From positions 17,538,674-17,602,673 of the forward strand of contig JAVDOI010000008.1 of assembly GCA_032191485.1 (NCBI GenBank): 64,000 nucleotides of DNA, read 5' to 3'. The position numbers were made by a program, and so were the translations under genes. This stretch comes from Leptoclinus maculatus. Lineage: Eukaryota > Chordata > Actinopteri > Perciformes > Stichaeidae. Positions 1-10,215 of this stretch are shown one piece after another; position 1 is the first letter of the stretch, and every line of letters starts with the position of its first letter. The notes under the pieces were generated by a model, which saw only the letters and a program-made list of their open reading frames with translations, was not told where the DNA came from and searched no databases.

Positions 1-133
1 GCATATGATCACATTTAAAGGAAAAGAGTTAAGGCCTTTACAGACCAGGGACATTTTTTTGTCTGATTAATTCGCACATTCATTGTTTTTGTAATTTATG
101 GAAGCCCATTTCCGCCACTGTGATGAAAAAAAT

Positions 134-532
134 AAGATCCTGTAAGTCATTATAATGAGAAATGTTCTCAAAATAATGACTTAGTATCTATCTCATATTT
201 ACGAGATAGTAGGGCTTTACAATCTGTACACTTGCCACATCCTCTGTCCCGGGACCCTCACATAGGAACAGGAAGAACTCAAAAACCCTTTAACGTTAAA
301 CCTTAAAGAGAGCAACAGAGGAGGGATCCCTCTCCCAGGATAGACATAAGTGCAATAGATGTCATGTGTACAGAATGAACAACACATTCAATGCATTATG
401 ACATAACCACAGCAGGAGGCAAGGCCATGATCCAGGTATAACCACAATCCATGGAAATCTGCGAGTCGTAATTATGAGGTGCTAAGTCATTATTTTGAGA
501 AGGTTTCTCATTATAATGACTTACAGGATCTT
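134..532. mobile_element. Foldback MITE-like element with palindromic arms
   Basis: Two 50-nt inverted arms, 134-183 and 483-532, match at 48 of 50 positions once one is reverse complemented. Each arm is itself an imperfect palindrome, since its AAGTCATTAT start is answered by an ATAATGACTT end around a short loop. The 299 nt between the arms contain no reading frame of note. Nested palindromic ends of this kind are typical of non-autonomous foldback or MITE elements. I see no certain target duplication and cannot name the family. Confidence 0.65.
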
Positions 533-785
533 TTTTTTGCGAATATTAAGCGGGGAAAAGCAACATTTTTTCTAAAAGACACAGATTTTTGTTAGATTTC
601 TCACCGCGAATAAAGGCATTACCTAATCACGTTGTGTGGAACAGACATACTCAATATGTTCTATATAACAACATGGAGGCTCCGTCGTGCAAACTAAGAC
701 GGTAAACTTGATTTCTTCTTTCAACATTGACAAAGCAATGCATACCAGATTCCACTCCTTAAGCCCCAGTTCCACCGAAAGCCGG

Positions 786-1050
786 ATGTCCCCGGATCAC
801 CTCGGATAAAAAGAGGTGAGAACCAGGGTGATCCGCGGTGATCCGGGAAGGAAATCGTCCCGGATGACAACACATTTGACATGTTTCCCGGTTCTACTAC
901 GGTTCTACTATTGTTCCGCCACGGATCACCCCTGTTCAAGCCTGGTTCATCCCGGATGGCCACGGTTTGACCACGGATGAGCACGGTTTGACCACGGATA
1001 GGCCACTGACACGGCCCGGATGCGTCACGGATGCGTCCCGGATGAAGCGT
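786..1050. repeat. Degenerate CGGATG minisatellite, left block
   Basis: Irregular copies of CCCGGATG, CACGGATG and CACGGTTTGACCACGGAT recur every 8-20 nt inside the MITE, left of its AT-rich island. The periodicity is irregular, so the array has either decayed or been assembled from several short motifs. Confidence 0.6.
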
Positions 1051-1055
1051 CAGGG

Positions 1056-1063
1056 TATAAATA
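1056..1063 (+). promoter_or_regulatory. TATA box inside the MITE
   Basis: TATAAATA is a good TATA-box match in an otherwise GC-rich repeat. It lies 57 nt upstream of the ATG of a 34-codon frame, a spacing that allows a transcription start about 30 nt downstream and a short leader. Activity is inferred; the sequence shows only motif and position. Confidence 0.35.
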
Positions 1064-1119
1064 GTTCTGATTTTCAGAGACAAAATCACTCTTCTGAAAA
1101 TATTTGAAAGGACAACAAA

Positions 1120-1224
1120 ATGCCGAAAATTAAACCCAAGAAGAAGGCGATGACTGCTGCAAAGAAGAAAGCTGCTGCTGCAGCAGCAGAAGAAGAAAAT
1201 AAAAGAAGAGAAGAAGAAAATTAA
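1120..1224 (+). CDS. Putative 34-aa basic/Ala/Glu-rich micropeptide in MITE
   Basis: The frame starts MPKIKPKKKAMTAAKKK, passes through a six-alanine run and ends in a Glu/Arg/Asn-rich tail before TAA. The ATG has an A at -3. A Lys-rich head followed by Ala and Glu runs would be a highly charged helical peptide and resembles no family I can name. The Ala/Glu part coincides with a GCT/GCA/GAA triplet run that is itself a short palindrome, so slippage could have made the frame without coding selection. The upstream TATA box and its central position in the MITE are the only support for expression. Confidence 0.25.
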   Translation: MPKIKPKKKAMTAAKKKAAAAAAEEENKRREEEN

Positions 1225-1230
1225 ACCCAT

Positions 1231-1615
1231 CCGCGGTGCTCCGGGGTGTCAACTAGCTCCCGTTTCATCCCGGATTAACACGGCTATGCTACGGTTCATC
1301 CCAGTCTCACTACGGTTCATCCCGGTCCTACGTTTCTTCCCGGATGCGCTACGATCAACGGCGCACCCCTCTCCATTCCCGGATGTCCCCGGATCACCCC
1401 GGTTGTTAGTTGTACGTCCGACAAGCCGCTCGTCTTCCCGGATACGCCACGGACGGCCGCGGATGGCCACAGGTGGCCACGGTTCAGCACGGATGGCCAC
1501 GGTTTTACTACGGTTCATCACGGAACGTCCCGGACTGACTACGGTTTCACTCCCGGATGACCCCGGATGACCCCGGATCTGATCCGTAGTGTCTCCGGGG
1601 ACATCCGTAGTAGGT
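1231..1615. repeat. Degenerate CGGATG/CGGTTCATC minisatellite, right block
   Basis: This continues the left block in the same orientation, with repeated CTACGGTTCATCCCGG-like units and a run of CCCCGGATGA copies at 1553-1579. Together the two blocks flank the AT-rich island. Confidence 0.6.
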
Positions 1616-1807
1616 CCGGCTTTCGGTGGAACTGGGGCTTTACATTCTTACTAATATTCTCTTTAATATTTTTGATGTGAAATATTTTAACTAATATTAT
1701 AATAATTATTACAGGCGAGTACTTCGCATTTCTGTGTCCGTGGGCCTTTACGCTTATTCACCTTCTAACCTTGAGTTAGATGAAACAAGTGATACCACTC
1801 ATGTTAA

Positions 1808-2060
1808 ATATGGCTAACTCAGCATAGCACAAAGACTGGAAACAGAGGGAAACAGCAACTCTGATTCTGTCCAATGATAACAAAATCTTCCCACCAGCAC
1901 ATGTTAGTTTAATCTATGCAAAATGCAAAGCGTAAAAATGGCAATGAGTTTTACGAGGGCTTATGTGCCAAAATATTTCTTGGCCGTGCCAATTGCAAGA
2001 CAACCAGTGGAGACTGGAAATGACTGGTCCAAGCCAAGAAATAGACAATTATCTTCTCTA
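1808..2060 (+). repeat. Dispersed hairpin repeat, copy 1
   Basis: Its order of motifs (a GCACAAAGACTGGAAACAG segment, then GGCTTATGTGCC followed by ATTTCTTGGC, then CCAAGCCAAGAAATAG) matches the reverse complement of the better preserved copy at 9905-10215. From memory this belongs to a common fish interspersed repeat with a TTATGTGCC...TTTCTTGGC hairpin; the family name is not known to me. No coding content. Confidence 0.55.
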
Positions 2061-2225
2061 AAACAGTTGTCGTTTTTTACACTTCTGTTTTTTGTACGGA
2101 TTAAATGAATGAGATGCGTAAAAATGAATGAGCTTTAGACGTGTTGCTTTAGCCAGGCTGGCTGAGATATGGCATAAATGCTATTATGTGCTAGATTTTT
2201 AAACAGGAACTCAACCAGGGCTGCT

Positions 2226-2321
<96 letters not shown>

Positions 2322-2512
2322 TTTACAAGGAAAGCACAATGGAATGACTGTGGCTCGTGATGATGAGTGGCTGTTAAGTTGATGTTTTCCGCCAAGAAAA
2401 GCTCTGTAAGATGAATGTGCCGATTTGACCCCCCGGTTTTGCTGTGACTGCTGTAATCATGCCACAACCGAATTTATGAATGTTCTCCCAACATCTCTTT
2501 CTCTCTTTGACT

Positions 2513-2555
<43 letters not shown>

Positions 2556-3336
2556 CTTAGCCTATACCCATTAGGAATAATTCAAGCAAAAACTAGTCGA
2601 TAGCGCTGTCATTTTAATGTCTTTCAAATAATACTTTCTCTTCACACCCAGGGAAAAGCCAACAGTAATACTTCAGGTTTCTCAGTTAGCCCGTTATTTT
2701 CTTTTTCGAAAAAAAGACACTTGTTGCTCTGGAAAAACAGGGGAAACACATCATCATCACTCAAGTAAAGCTGGCAGAATTATCACAGAAGAATTATTCT
2801 GCATAAGTTGGCACACTTATGCATAATTTACTTTACGTGTCTAATTACATCAAATTAGGTTTAAAATCCGAGGTTAGGCTGACTTGTGTCAATGATCAGG
2901 AAGTGATTACGTCTTATGTCATCAGAATTGAAGAGCTTGGCTTTGTCAAAAGATTTTTCGTCACGCCCACATAATGACTTTGATATCTCCAGGGAGTTAA
3001 AAGAACCTTTAAATGAGATCAGATGAAACAGCGACTCAAACAGTAATATTAAATCGATGAGATTTAATGGCACTTTCATTAGTGGTCGGTGGTTGGAATT
3101 TAAACAATGCATCACATGGATGCTGGCGCTCAGACGTCTCTGTGGTCGTGTCATTGTCACTCCCATCTTTTGGAAAGGATGAAAGGAAATGAGTCAGACA
3201 CACAGGGCTGAGAGGATGAGGCTATGAGATCAACAACACTTCAGTAAATGTGAATCTAATAAATATTGAAGATTCCGATCAGATTCACCAATCTTGAATA
3301 TAAACTATTCAAATGTCCATAAAGGTATGTGTGAAT
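2061..3336. other. Non-coding stretch with two microsatellites
   Basis: A (GT)n tract of about 89 bp runs 2231-2319 and a (CA)n tract of about 42 bp runs 2514-2555. The open frames across them are dinucleotide translations. The rest, including 2560-3336, shows no exon, repeat or motif that I can support. Confidence 0.7.
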
Positions 3337-4690
3337 TAACCTTTTGAAACCTAGCCCTTTTTTTGGCTTCTGCTCAAAAATACTATACCCATACTCAAAG
3401 GGGCCTTACTCTCTAACTACAAGGTCTATTTGAATAATTTCAATTGATTAATAACACTCAAGGGGGTGAGCTTTGGTGCAAGGTGTAAATATTGTGTATA
3501 TTTTACTGGTTAATAGCAAATGAAGAAAACTTGAAAATGTCAGGTTCGCCTGGTGAAAAAGCACTATTATTGATAATACTATATTAAATGAGGCCCTGTT
3601 CAGCCTAAACCACCCACCATCATAGCAAAGCATGGCAGTAGTCATACAAAAAAGACTTGGAGTTGATAGAGTGAAGCAGGCCAGAGCTAGAGAGATTAAC
3701 GTACGAGAGGTCACGAAAGGTCGTCCTTTGGGAAACAGCTTCTCCAGCTGTTCCATTGTACTTATATAACCTAAATAACTATATATTTAACTTAATTTAT
3801 CCTTGTACATGCACAATCTATCACATACAGCAGTCTGGCATCATTTTTGAGAGCTAGAATCCTCTAAGGCCTCTCTGTGCCGGCGACTTACGGCTCCATG
3901 CGCTTCTGCCTGTGTCTATGTGAGGCTCTCTCAGCCTGTGGTTGGTCAATCCCATACCATGAGACCTCTAAACACGCCTTAGGATCTAGCCAATGCAGTG
4001 GAGGCAACGTGGTTTTGATTGACAGAATAGTTTTACGTAAAATCCAGATACGCGCGGAGCAGAGCACACGTAAAAAACGGATTCCCCAAATGTGAAACGT
4101 GGTCCCCCAACCTTGTTTGACCCCCCTTTCTCCAGGAAACAGTTGAATTAGACAGGAAACAGATAGCAGAAGTAGCTTTCAGCGGTAAAAATGGATTATG
4201 GAAGCTTTTTCTTCATGATTCATCTCAAAGTGAGTGAGAGTTATGATTTGTTCTGCGGGGTGAATGGCGTGGTTTTGTGTGCTTGTTTGCTGCTATCTTT
4301 TGAACGGTTTGACGGAGAGTAAATCTGAATATAGCGATGGATTCCGTGTCGAATGCTAATGCTGTTTAATAGCAACTTCGGCCGTGGTAGCTTCTAGCTT
4401 CGTGTTCGGAGCATTTTTCGGAATGCATATCTCGCCGAGTGACGGCGAAAAAAAGACGATATTGTGTTAGCTCTTGTTGTAGGTTCTGGTAGATCGTGTT
4501 TAATTGTGTTTTCAGTGTGTAAAATGTTATTCATGGTTCTGTTCATCAGAAGTTCTTCGTTAAGCCGGTATGCAACATGTTTGTAGGATTATTATATTTG
4601 TTTCTGAAAATTGCTTTCTACGGTACCGCTCGGTACCGCTCGGTACCACTAGAACCCCAAATGGGGCTCGCTCGGTTTCAGATTTAAGAA
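3337..4690 (+). repeat. Dispersed promoter/first-exon repeat, copy A
   Basis: This stretch aligns by eye, colinearly and in the same orientation, with 58400-59710. Shared landmarks are CTGCTCAAAAATA, TAACTACAAGGTCTATTT, GTGAAGCAGG, a TTGGTCAAT (CCAAT-type) motif near 3943, CCCCCCTTTCTCCAGGAAAC, a start codon exon and a GAACCCCAAATGG tail. Copy A also has a 10-bp unit, CGGTACCGCT, repeated three times at 4621-4650. The minus-strand frame at 3448-3756 lies within the repeat and is not supported. The repeat could be the 5' portion of an unclassified mobile gene. Confidence 0.6.
4191..4229 (+). pseudogene. Orphan start-codon exon in repeat copy A
   Basis: An ATG with A at -3 and G at +4 opens 13 codons (MDYGSFFFMIHLK), hydrophobic in the middle, followed at once by a GTGAGT splice donor. 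Copy B has the same arrangement at 59230-59274. A start exon ending phase 0 at a donor in both copies suggests a duplicated promoter plus first exon of an unknown gene or mobile element. No partner exon is visible nearby. Confidence 0.35.
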
Positions 4691-5182
4691 GAGTGGAAAA
4701 AAATAATACAACCGGCTTGGCAGTTCCCTCACAGGAAGGTTGAAAAGGGGAAGGCTGGGGTCACACTACAGAACCTCAGACTTTGTGCTTCCATGTTCCC
4801 AAGGTCAGACATGCCTCATTGGGCCTGTCACTGTACACAGGAGAATCGTGGAAACTCGTTTTTTTTTTTCCTTAAAAGGGTCTTTGCACAACAAAGTTGC
4901 TTTTATTTGGGTCCCTGCGGTTTAACACTGAAACCCAAGAACTAATTGAAAAAGTCATGTAAGAATGTATTATTCACTTATGACCAAGTTTCCTGTTTGA
5001 TCAGCAAAAAAGTGTCTGAGGCTGTAAATTCAATATGAGATTTGTCAATTAACGAAAATCTTGACTTTGTGTGATTGTTGGTTAAACTGAATTGTTGCAC
5101 ACACAGATACACATACACACAACCAGGCTACACACGAAATAGCACACATACACACATTAACAAAGATGCAACCTATTTCCCA

Positions 5183-5225
<43 letters not shown>

Positions 5226-8200
5226 TTTTTAGGGCAGGCAGTGGTCTGGCTGTTGATTTAGTGTTGCCAGGGGAACCCGGGACTCAGGGATTCTGTGCTC
5301 CAGATGTTTCATGAACAACAAGGGGACTTCCTGGTTCCTGAAGGACTAAAAGTGCTCGTCAGCTGTAACTCCACCAGCATGTGTGACATCAGAAAAGACG
5401 TTTTTTTTTCAGACCCACCCCAGTAGGACAGGACGTTTTCTTCTCTCATCTTCTCACACAAGCAGGCGAGTGTCTAGATTGTAACACACCCACACCCACA
5501 CACCCAGAACACAGAGCGGGGGGGAAGCCTGTCTGGGGGACGAATGACAGAAAAGTCGGAAACAGAGCAAAATAATCTGATTGAGAGCGAAAGAAAGACA
5601 GTGAGCGTAGGCCTGTGATCTCTACGAGGCTACTGAACCGATTTTGTCAGGCACACAGAACAAGACCTCGCTGAGCGTTTACATCTATCATAAAACACCG
5701 TGGCTCCGTCAACTCACTGGGTTCAAGCCACAAGTCTGGCCTGTTAAAATATTCCCTTTTTTATGACATCTCTCCTTTAAGACGTGACAATATGAAGGAA
5801 TGGGGACTGAATGGGAGCTTTTAAAGTGAGCATGCTTGTACGTCACAGCTGTGAGCTGGATTCAAACCTGGGCCATTTGTGTCACAGGGTAGATTATGCA
5901 CTTTGAAGAAAGAAGCCAGAACAGCTATCTGATCTCACTTCATTTGATTAGATCAAGATTTAAGATCCATTAATGTCAAAGTTATGTCTTACGAATAGGT
6001 TAAAGCACCACATTTTTCTTATACTAACGATGGATCAAATGAACACGTGTAATGTAGAAAGGGGTCGCTCGTAGTGACGAAAACCTACAGAGAATTATCA
6101 CCCAACTGCAAATTTCCTCAGCTCGACGCTTTGATGGTCCAGTGATTGGTCCATTAAGTACACTGTAAATACAACACTGGGAGACCACTGCATAGTGGCC
6201 AAGCGCGCAGACAGGAAAAGGTCTTCATACCCACATGTTTCCCCACATGTTTCCAAAAATGGGGCCCACAGTAAAGCCTCAGAGAGATTAGCGCTGTGTT
6301 CTTTACTGAATTTGAGGAGACTGGCAGGTATCGTGGTAGTTGGTAAGTAAAGAAAGGCAAAAACTACGAGTTACTGACAACTTGTAAAGACCTGAGACTG
6401 TCCTGGTTGCATTTTTTTTGGAATATTCATTCGTCATTGCGGCCACCCAAGCATCTACTGAATGAGTTCAGGCTCCTTTTGGACGTCTTTCAAGGTCTGA
6501 AAGATAATATCGGTGCACCAGAACCACTGGGACAGAGACTGTCAGTGAAGATCTGTGTGTCTACTCACACTGATAGTCCCACAGAGGACCTGCTCCTCTC
6601 TTGGAGCCTGCTACCCTGCAAACTCTGTCTGGAATATTCTGTCTGTGAATGCATGAGGAGGAAGCTGATGCAGCTGCTTCTGTTATATCCGCTCAATCTA
6701 AAAATGCTACTCTATTTAATCTCTGATTTGTTGTCAGTTTACGGTACTGACCAGCAAAATTTAAAATATATAATACTGTATGCCACCTAAACGCCACCAA
6801 CCGAGTGCACATAGTGTGAAATGAGTGTCGCTCAAGGTGCTCCTTTCTTACTATTTATTTTAAATTACGACAAGGAACGTTTAACTGGTTATGAAACGGT
6901 CTCAAATAAATACTCATGTCTTTATATGACGCCTGGTGGAAACACTTTTCAGAAATCCAAGACTGTTCAAGTGCTTCAAAAACAAAGGCTAATTAACTTT
7001 ACAATGTTAGTGTTGTGTTTTGAGTCCAGGTTAAGCAATTCATCACATCCCGTCTCTATTTAATCCAATGTTGCAATCGTCCTTCAGGGTGAAAAAGGTT
7101 TTAAAGGAGCATGTAATGATTTCCGTTTCAAATCTCTCCCACAGCACAGAAACTGAGAGACTGAGAGTTTTGTCGGGCCAAATGGACGAAAGGTTACCGT
7201 CTTGAGCACTTGTTTGCTTTGCTCTCCGCACAATGTGTTCTCTACAACAACACAAGGGCAGAAACCGATTTCCTCATTGTCCTGCAAAACCTATCCACTC
7301 TTAAACGCTCCTTTACTTTATTTGAATTGACTGCTGACATGTTTGATCTCAGTTCTTAATGTTTAAAGTTATTTCAGAAAGGTTTTTAGAAAAAGAAAAA
7401 AGACTGACTCGACAGGCAATCCGCCCCTCCCTTTGTAAAATGACTTGCACACAGTTGATCAAGAGAGACCGTGAGATCTAGGATCACAGGGACACACACT
7501 GGGAATCAAACCGCTGAGCACGAACCAAACAGCTTTTTAATCTCCTCACCATCATTTGAAACGTCATTACGTCTGAGCTCATCTATGAGCTCTTAATTCC
7601 CCTCTGAATTACAGCGACTTTTCCCGCGAGCTGTTATCTCGTTTCTTTTAGAATCATTTCCGTTTACACAGCGATTTGAATCCAATATCCAAAATGAAAT
7701 TAACTTTGAGAGAACAAAGACATGCTCATAATGTAGAGCCCTTATACACTCTAAGGAAACAGATGGACTAGAATAATTCCTTTTGGAGTACAGAAGCTTA
7801 AAATGGAGTGCTGAAGTTTCCCCCCCCCCCCCCCCCCCCCCAACTAAATATTCCCATGTAACACAGAGAGCTGAACGTCTGGGCAGTATTTCATCCTCAG
7901 ACTTACTGAGTGCTGTCTGGCACACAAGTCACAGCACCAACACTGACCTGCAATGTCATGTCCTGCAAGGTGTTAATCCATCCTAACTGGCTCGGAACAG
8001 GACCTGATGTATTGTTTGTGAGTAATTCCACACTAAACATAGCTGTGACCGGCAAATTTTAGCCGAGTGAAGTGAGGACGCACGGATGGACAATAGAGAG
8101 ACAGCCCTCTCTGCTTTTCTGTTCTTCTGTCATTCTCTACCTTTCTCAGTCTGTGTCAGTTCAGCCTCGTATCCGCATTGTATTTCTGTTTAATTGTTTT

Positions 8201-9904
8201 ACCGGTACAGTAAAATGCTAAATGTTGATATCCTTTAAGGAGCGAGGAAGCGGCAGACAGAGAAGAATAATACTATTATCATACTATATTATACTATAAA
8301 AAGGAATATTTACTTTTGCAATTTCAGTTGGATCATGGAAAATAAATTGAACATAAAGGAGGGTCAGTGGTATTTTTTCTCTCCTTCTTTTTCTACGCAC
8401 ATGCAGTAAAGTAAGAGCACTTCATTCCGAAACATGGGAGCAGCAGGCAACTTTCCCAAAAAGCTCAGTAACATTGTAAACCCTTAGTCCTCCATCTACT
8501 GAACAATAGGCTGAAAGAGATCAAGGCACTAAATCTGTTTGGGAAAATCACCCCTGCTCTCTCTCACCCTATACCGGACTCAGTCTCACCTGGTTATTCA
8601 ACAGCGAGGTTCCGTGTTTGTTTCCTTTCTTCTATTGATCATCGGATTTCTCCCTGTGACATTAAAAACACATGTTTTAGTTATGAACTAGCAGATGCCC
8701 TTAATAATCAGTTGGAATACTTTGTAGTGGCGCTTGAAACCACTTGTGATCAAACAAATAGACGTCTCAATATCTTCTTTTTCATCCTCTTTTCAGTCAG
8801 AAACATGTCTTGTTCAAAACATTCGGGAAACTATAATTAGCATAATGACACTTTTCGAAGCAGATTGGTTCAAGATGCCGTCTTTCTTTCTCTCGAAGAT
8901 AAGATCTCTAATACTGCATGGACGTGCTCGGTGTAGCTGTTCGGAGGCAAAGCAGGCCTCAGAGACTGTGACACACTTAAGCTTTCGGACTGCTGCCCTG
9001 CTTTGGTGTTATTCTAGACTAAACACTCAGTAAACCACAGCGGATACAAACATTTTCTCCGCCAGCACAACACTAGTGTGTGTGTGTGTGTCTGAGTGAG
9101 AAAGACAGAGGAACGAAGACGGAGAGAAAGGAGGTTTCTGTCCACCCAACTCAGGTCAAGTCACTGTATATTTCATATATCATGTCAGTTCTTAAACGAT
9201 GTTGAAATATATTGTGATTTGAGTTTCATCGACGGTAGGTTCATGGGCACTGGGCATTTTGAGAGGTGATACAGGTTACTGATGTCCTTATGTGGACTGG
9301 ATCATGTTCTTGCTGTAAATCAAGACTTGAAGTCGATCATCCTATAAATATTTATACTATCAAACAAACTAGGCATCGCCAATTTCTTTGGAGTCAACAC
9401 TTCCCGGTTCTACCGAAACAGCTGGAGATTTCCAAGAAAAAAGAGACCAAGTTAGAGATGTAGGAATTTCAGTCGAAATTTTTGCATTAATTTCTGTTCT
9501 GATATCTCAACCACAAGCACTAACCACAAAGTCCCACTGCAGCATTGTTCTTATGTTACAGTTCAGAATGGTCTTTTTGTGGATATTTAAATATGCACCA
9601 CCCATCCATCCCCTCCCATAATGTAGACCAGGACTTTTGGCGTGGAATCTGCCTTTGTGGGAGAAACCGATGCGAAGGTCACTGCTTCAAACAGGCGCTC
9701 AGTTTTACAAAGATTCCCATGATGCAATATCACAATTGACCACACATGTTAACAAATCAAAAGCTCATAAGTATTGCTGTATGACGTTCACTGGCTATTA
9801 AGTATGCAAGAGGAGGAGTGGTGCATGTGTTTTTAGAGTGATGCAATGGAGCAGCAGGATTATCAAAAACAGAAAAGGTACCTAATCAACATGTTCGATT
9901 TCTT
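4691..9904. other. Gene-free stretch
   Basis: No exon with convincing coding character and splice signals was found. Contents are simple: a CA-rich patch with a (TC)n(AC)n tract at 5184-5224, a 22-nt poly-C run at 7820-7841 and a short (GT) tract at about 9076-9091. Random frames up to 127 codons (6407-6790) occur but lack recognisable similarity. Confidence 0.65.
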
Positions 9905-10215
9905 ATGTTTAATCTCTGCAAAAACTGAAGAGTAAAAACATCAATTGTCCATTTTACAAGGGTTATGTGTCCGACAATTTCTTGGCTGGTTGCCTGGCAA
10001 CTGGTCCCAGCCAAGAAATACCAATGCACATAACCCTCGTACCAGGTGCTGGTAGGTGTAGTTAAATTTTAGAAAAAGACAGACCAAGCCAGCTGTTTCT
10101 CCCTGCGCAGTCCAGCAGTCTTTGCGCTAAGCTAAGCTAACCAGCTGCTGGTGTATATTTAATGTACATATATGAGAGTGATATTAGATTTTTCATGTAA
10201 CTTAGCAAATACGTA
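9905..10215 (-). repeat. Dispersed hairpin repeat, copy 2
   Basis: Arms at 9956-9989 and 10007-10040 form a hairpin: TTTCTTGGCTGG on one side and CCAGCCAAGAAAT on the other, with GGTTATGTG answered by CACATAACCC. Downstream is CGCTAAGCTAAGCTAACCAG, a motif I remember as frequent in fish 3' UTRs and introns. Relative to copy 1 (1808-2060) the element is inverted. Non-autonomous, no reading frame. Confidence 0.65.

Larger units (their letters stand above)
759..1642. mobile_element. Harbinger-like MITE, TTA target duplication, 24-bp TIRs
   Basis: A perfect 24-bp terminal inverted repeat beginning AGCCCCAGTTCCACCGAAAG occupies 762-785 and, inverted, 1616-1639. A TTA trinucleotide flanks it on both sides (759-761 and 1640-1642). 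A 3-bp TWA duplication is the known signature of PIF/Harbinger insertion; the assignment rests on this and not on any transposase, because none is encoded. The 878-bp body is GC-rich and made of degenerate repeats around CCCGGATG, CACGGATG and CGGTTCATC, interrupted by an AT/purine-rich island at about 1055-1230 with a TATA box and a small open frame. The long minus-strand frame across this body is a repeat shadow. Confidence 0.75.

Noticed and set aside
721..1230. 169-codon minus-strand frame
   Set aside because: It reads through the CGGATG minisatellite and the purine-rich island of the MITE; composition is that of the repeat.
5850..5880. GGATTCAAACC resembles a tRNA B box
   Set aside because: No A box or cloverleaf around it.
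6407..6790. 127-codon + strand frame, the longest non-repetitive one left of znf407
   Set aside because: No recognisable domain, no convincing splice or promoter context, ordinary length for chance in this base composition.
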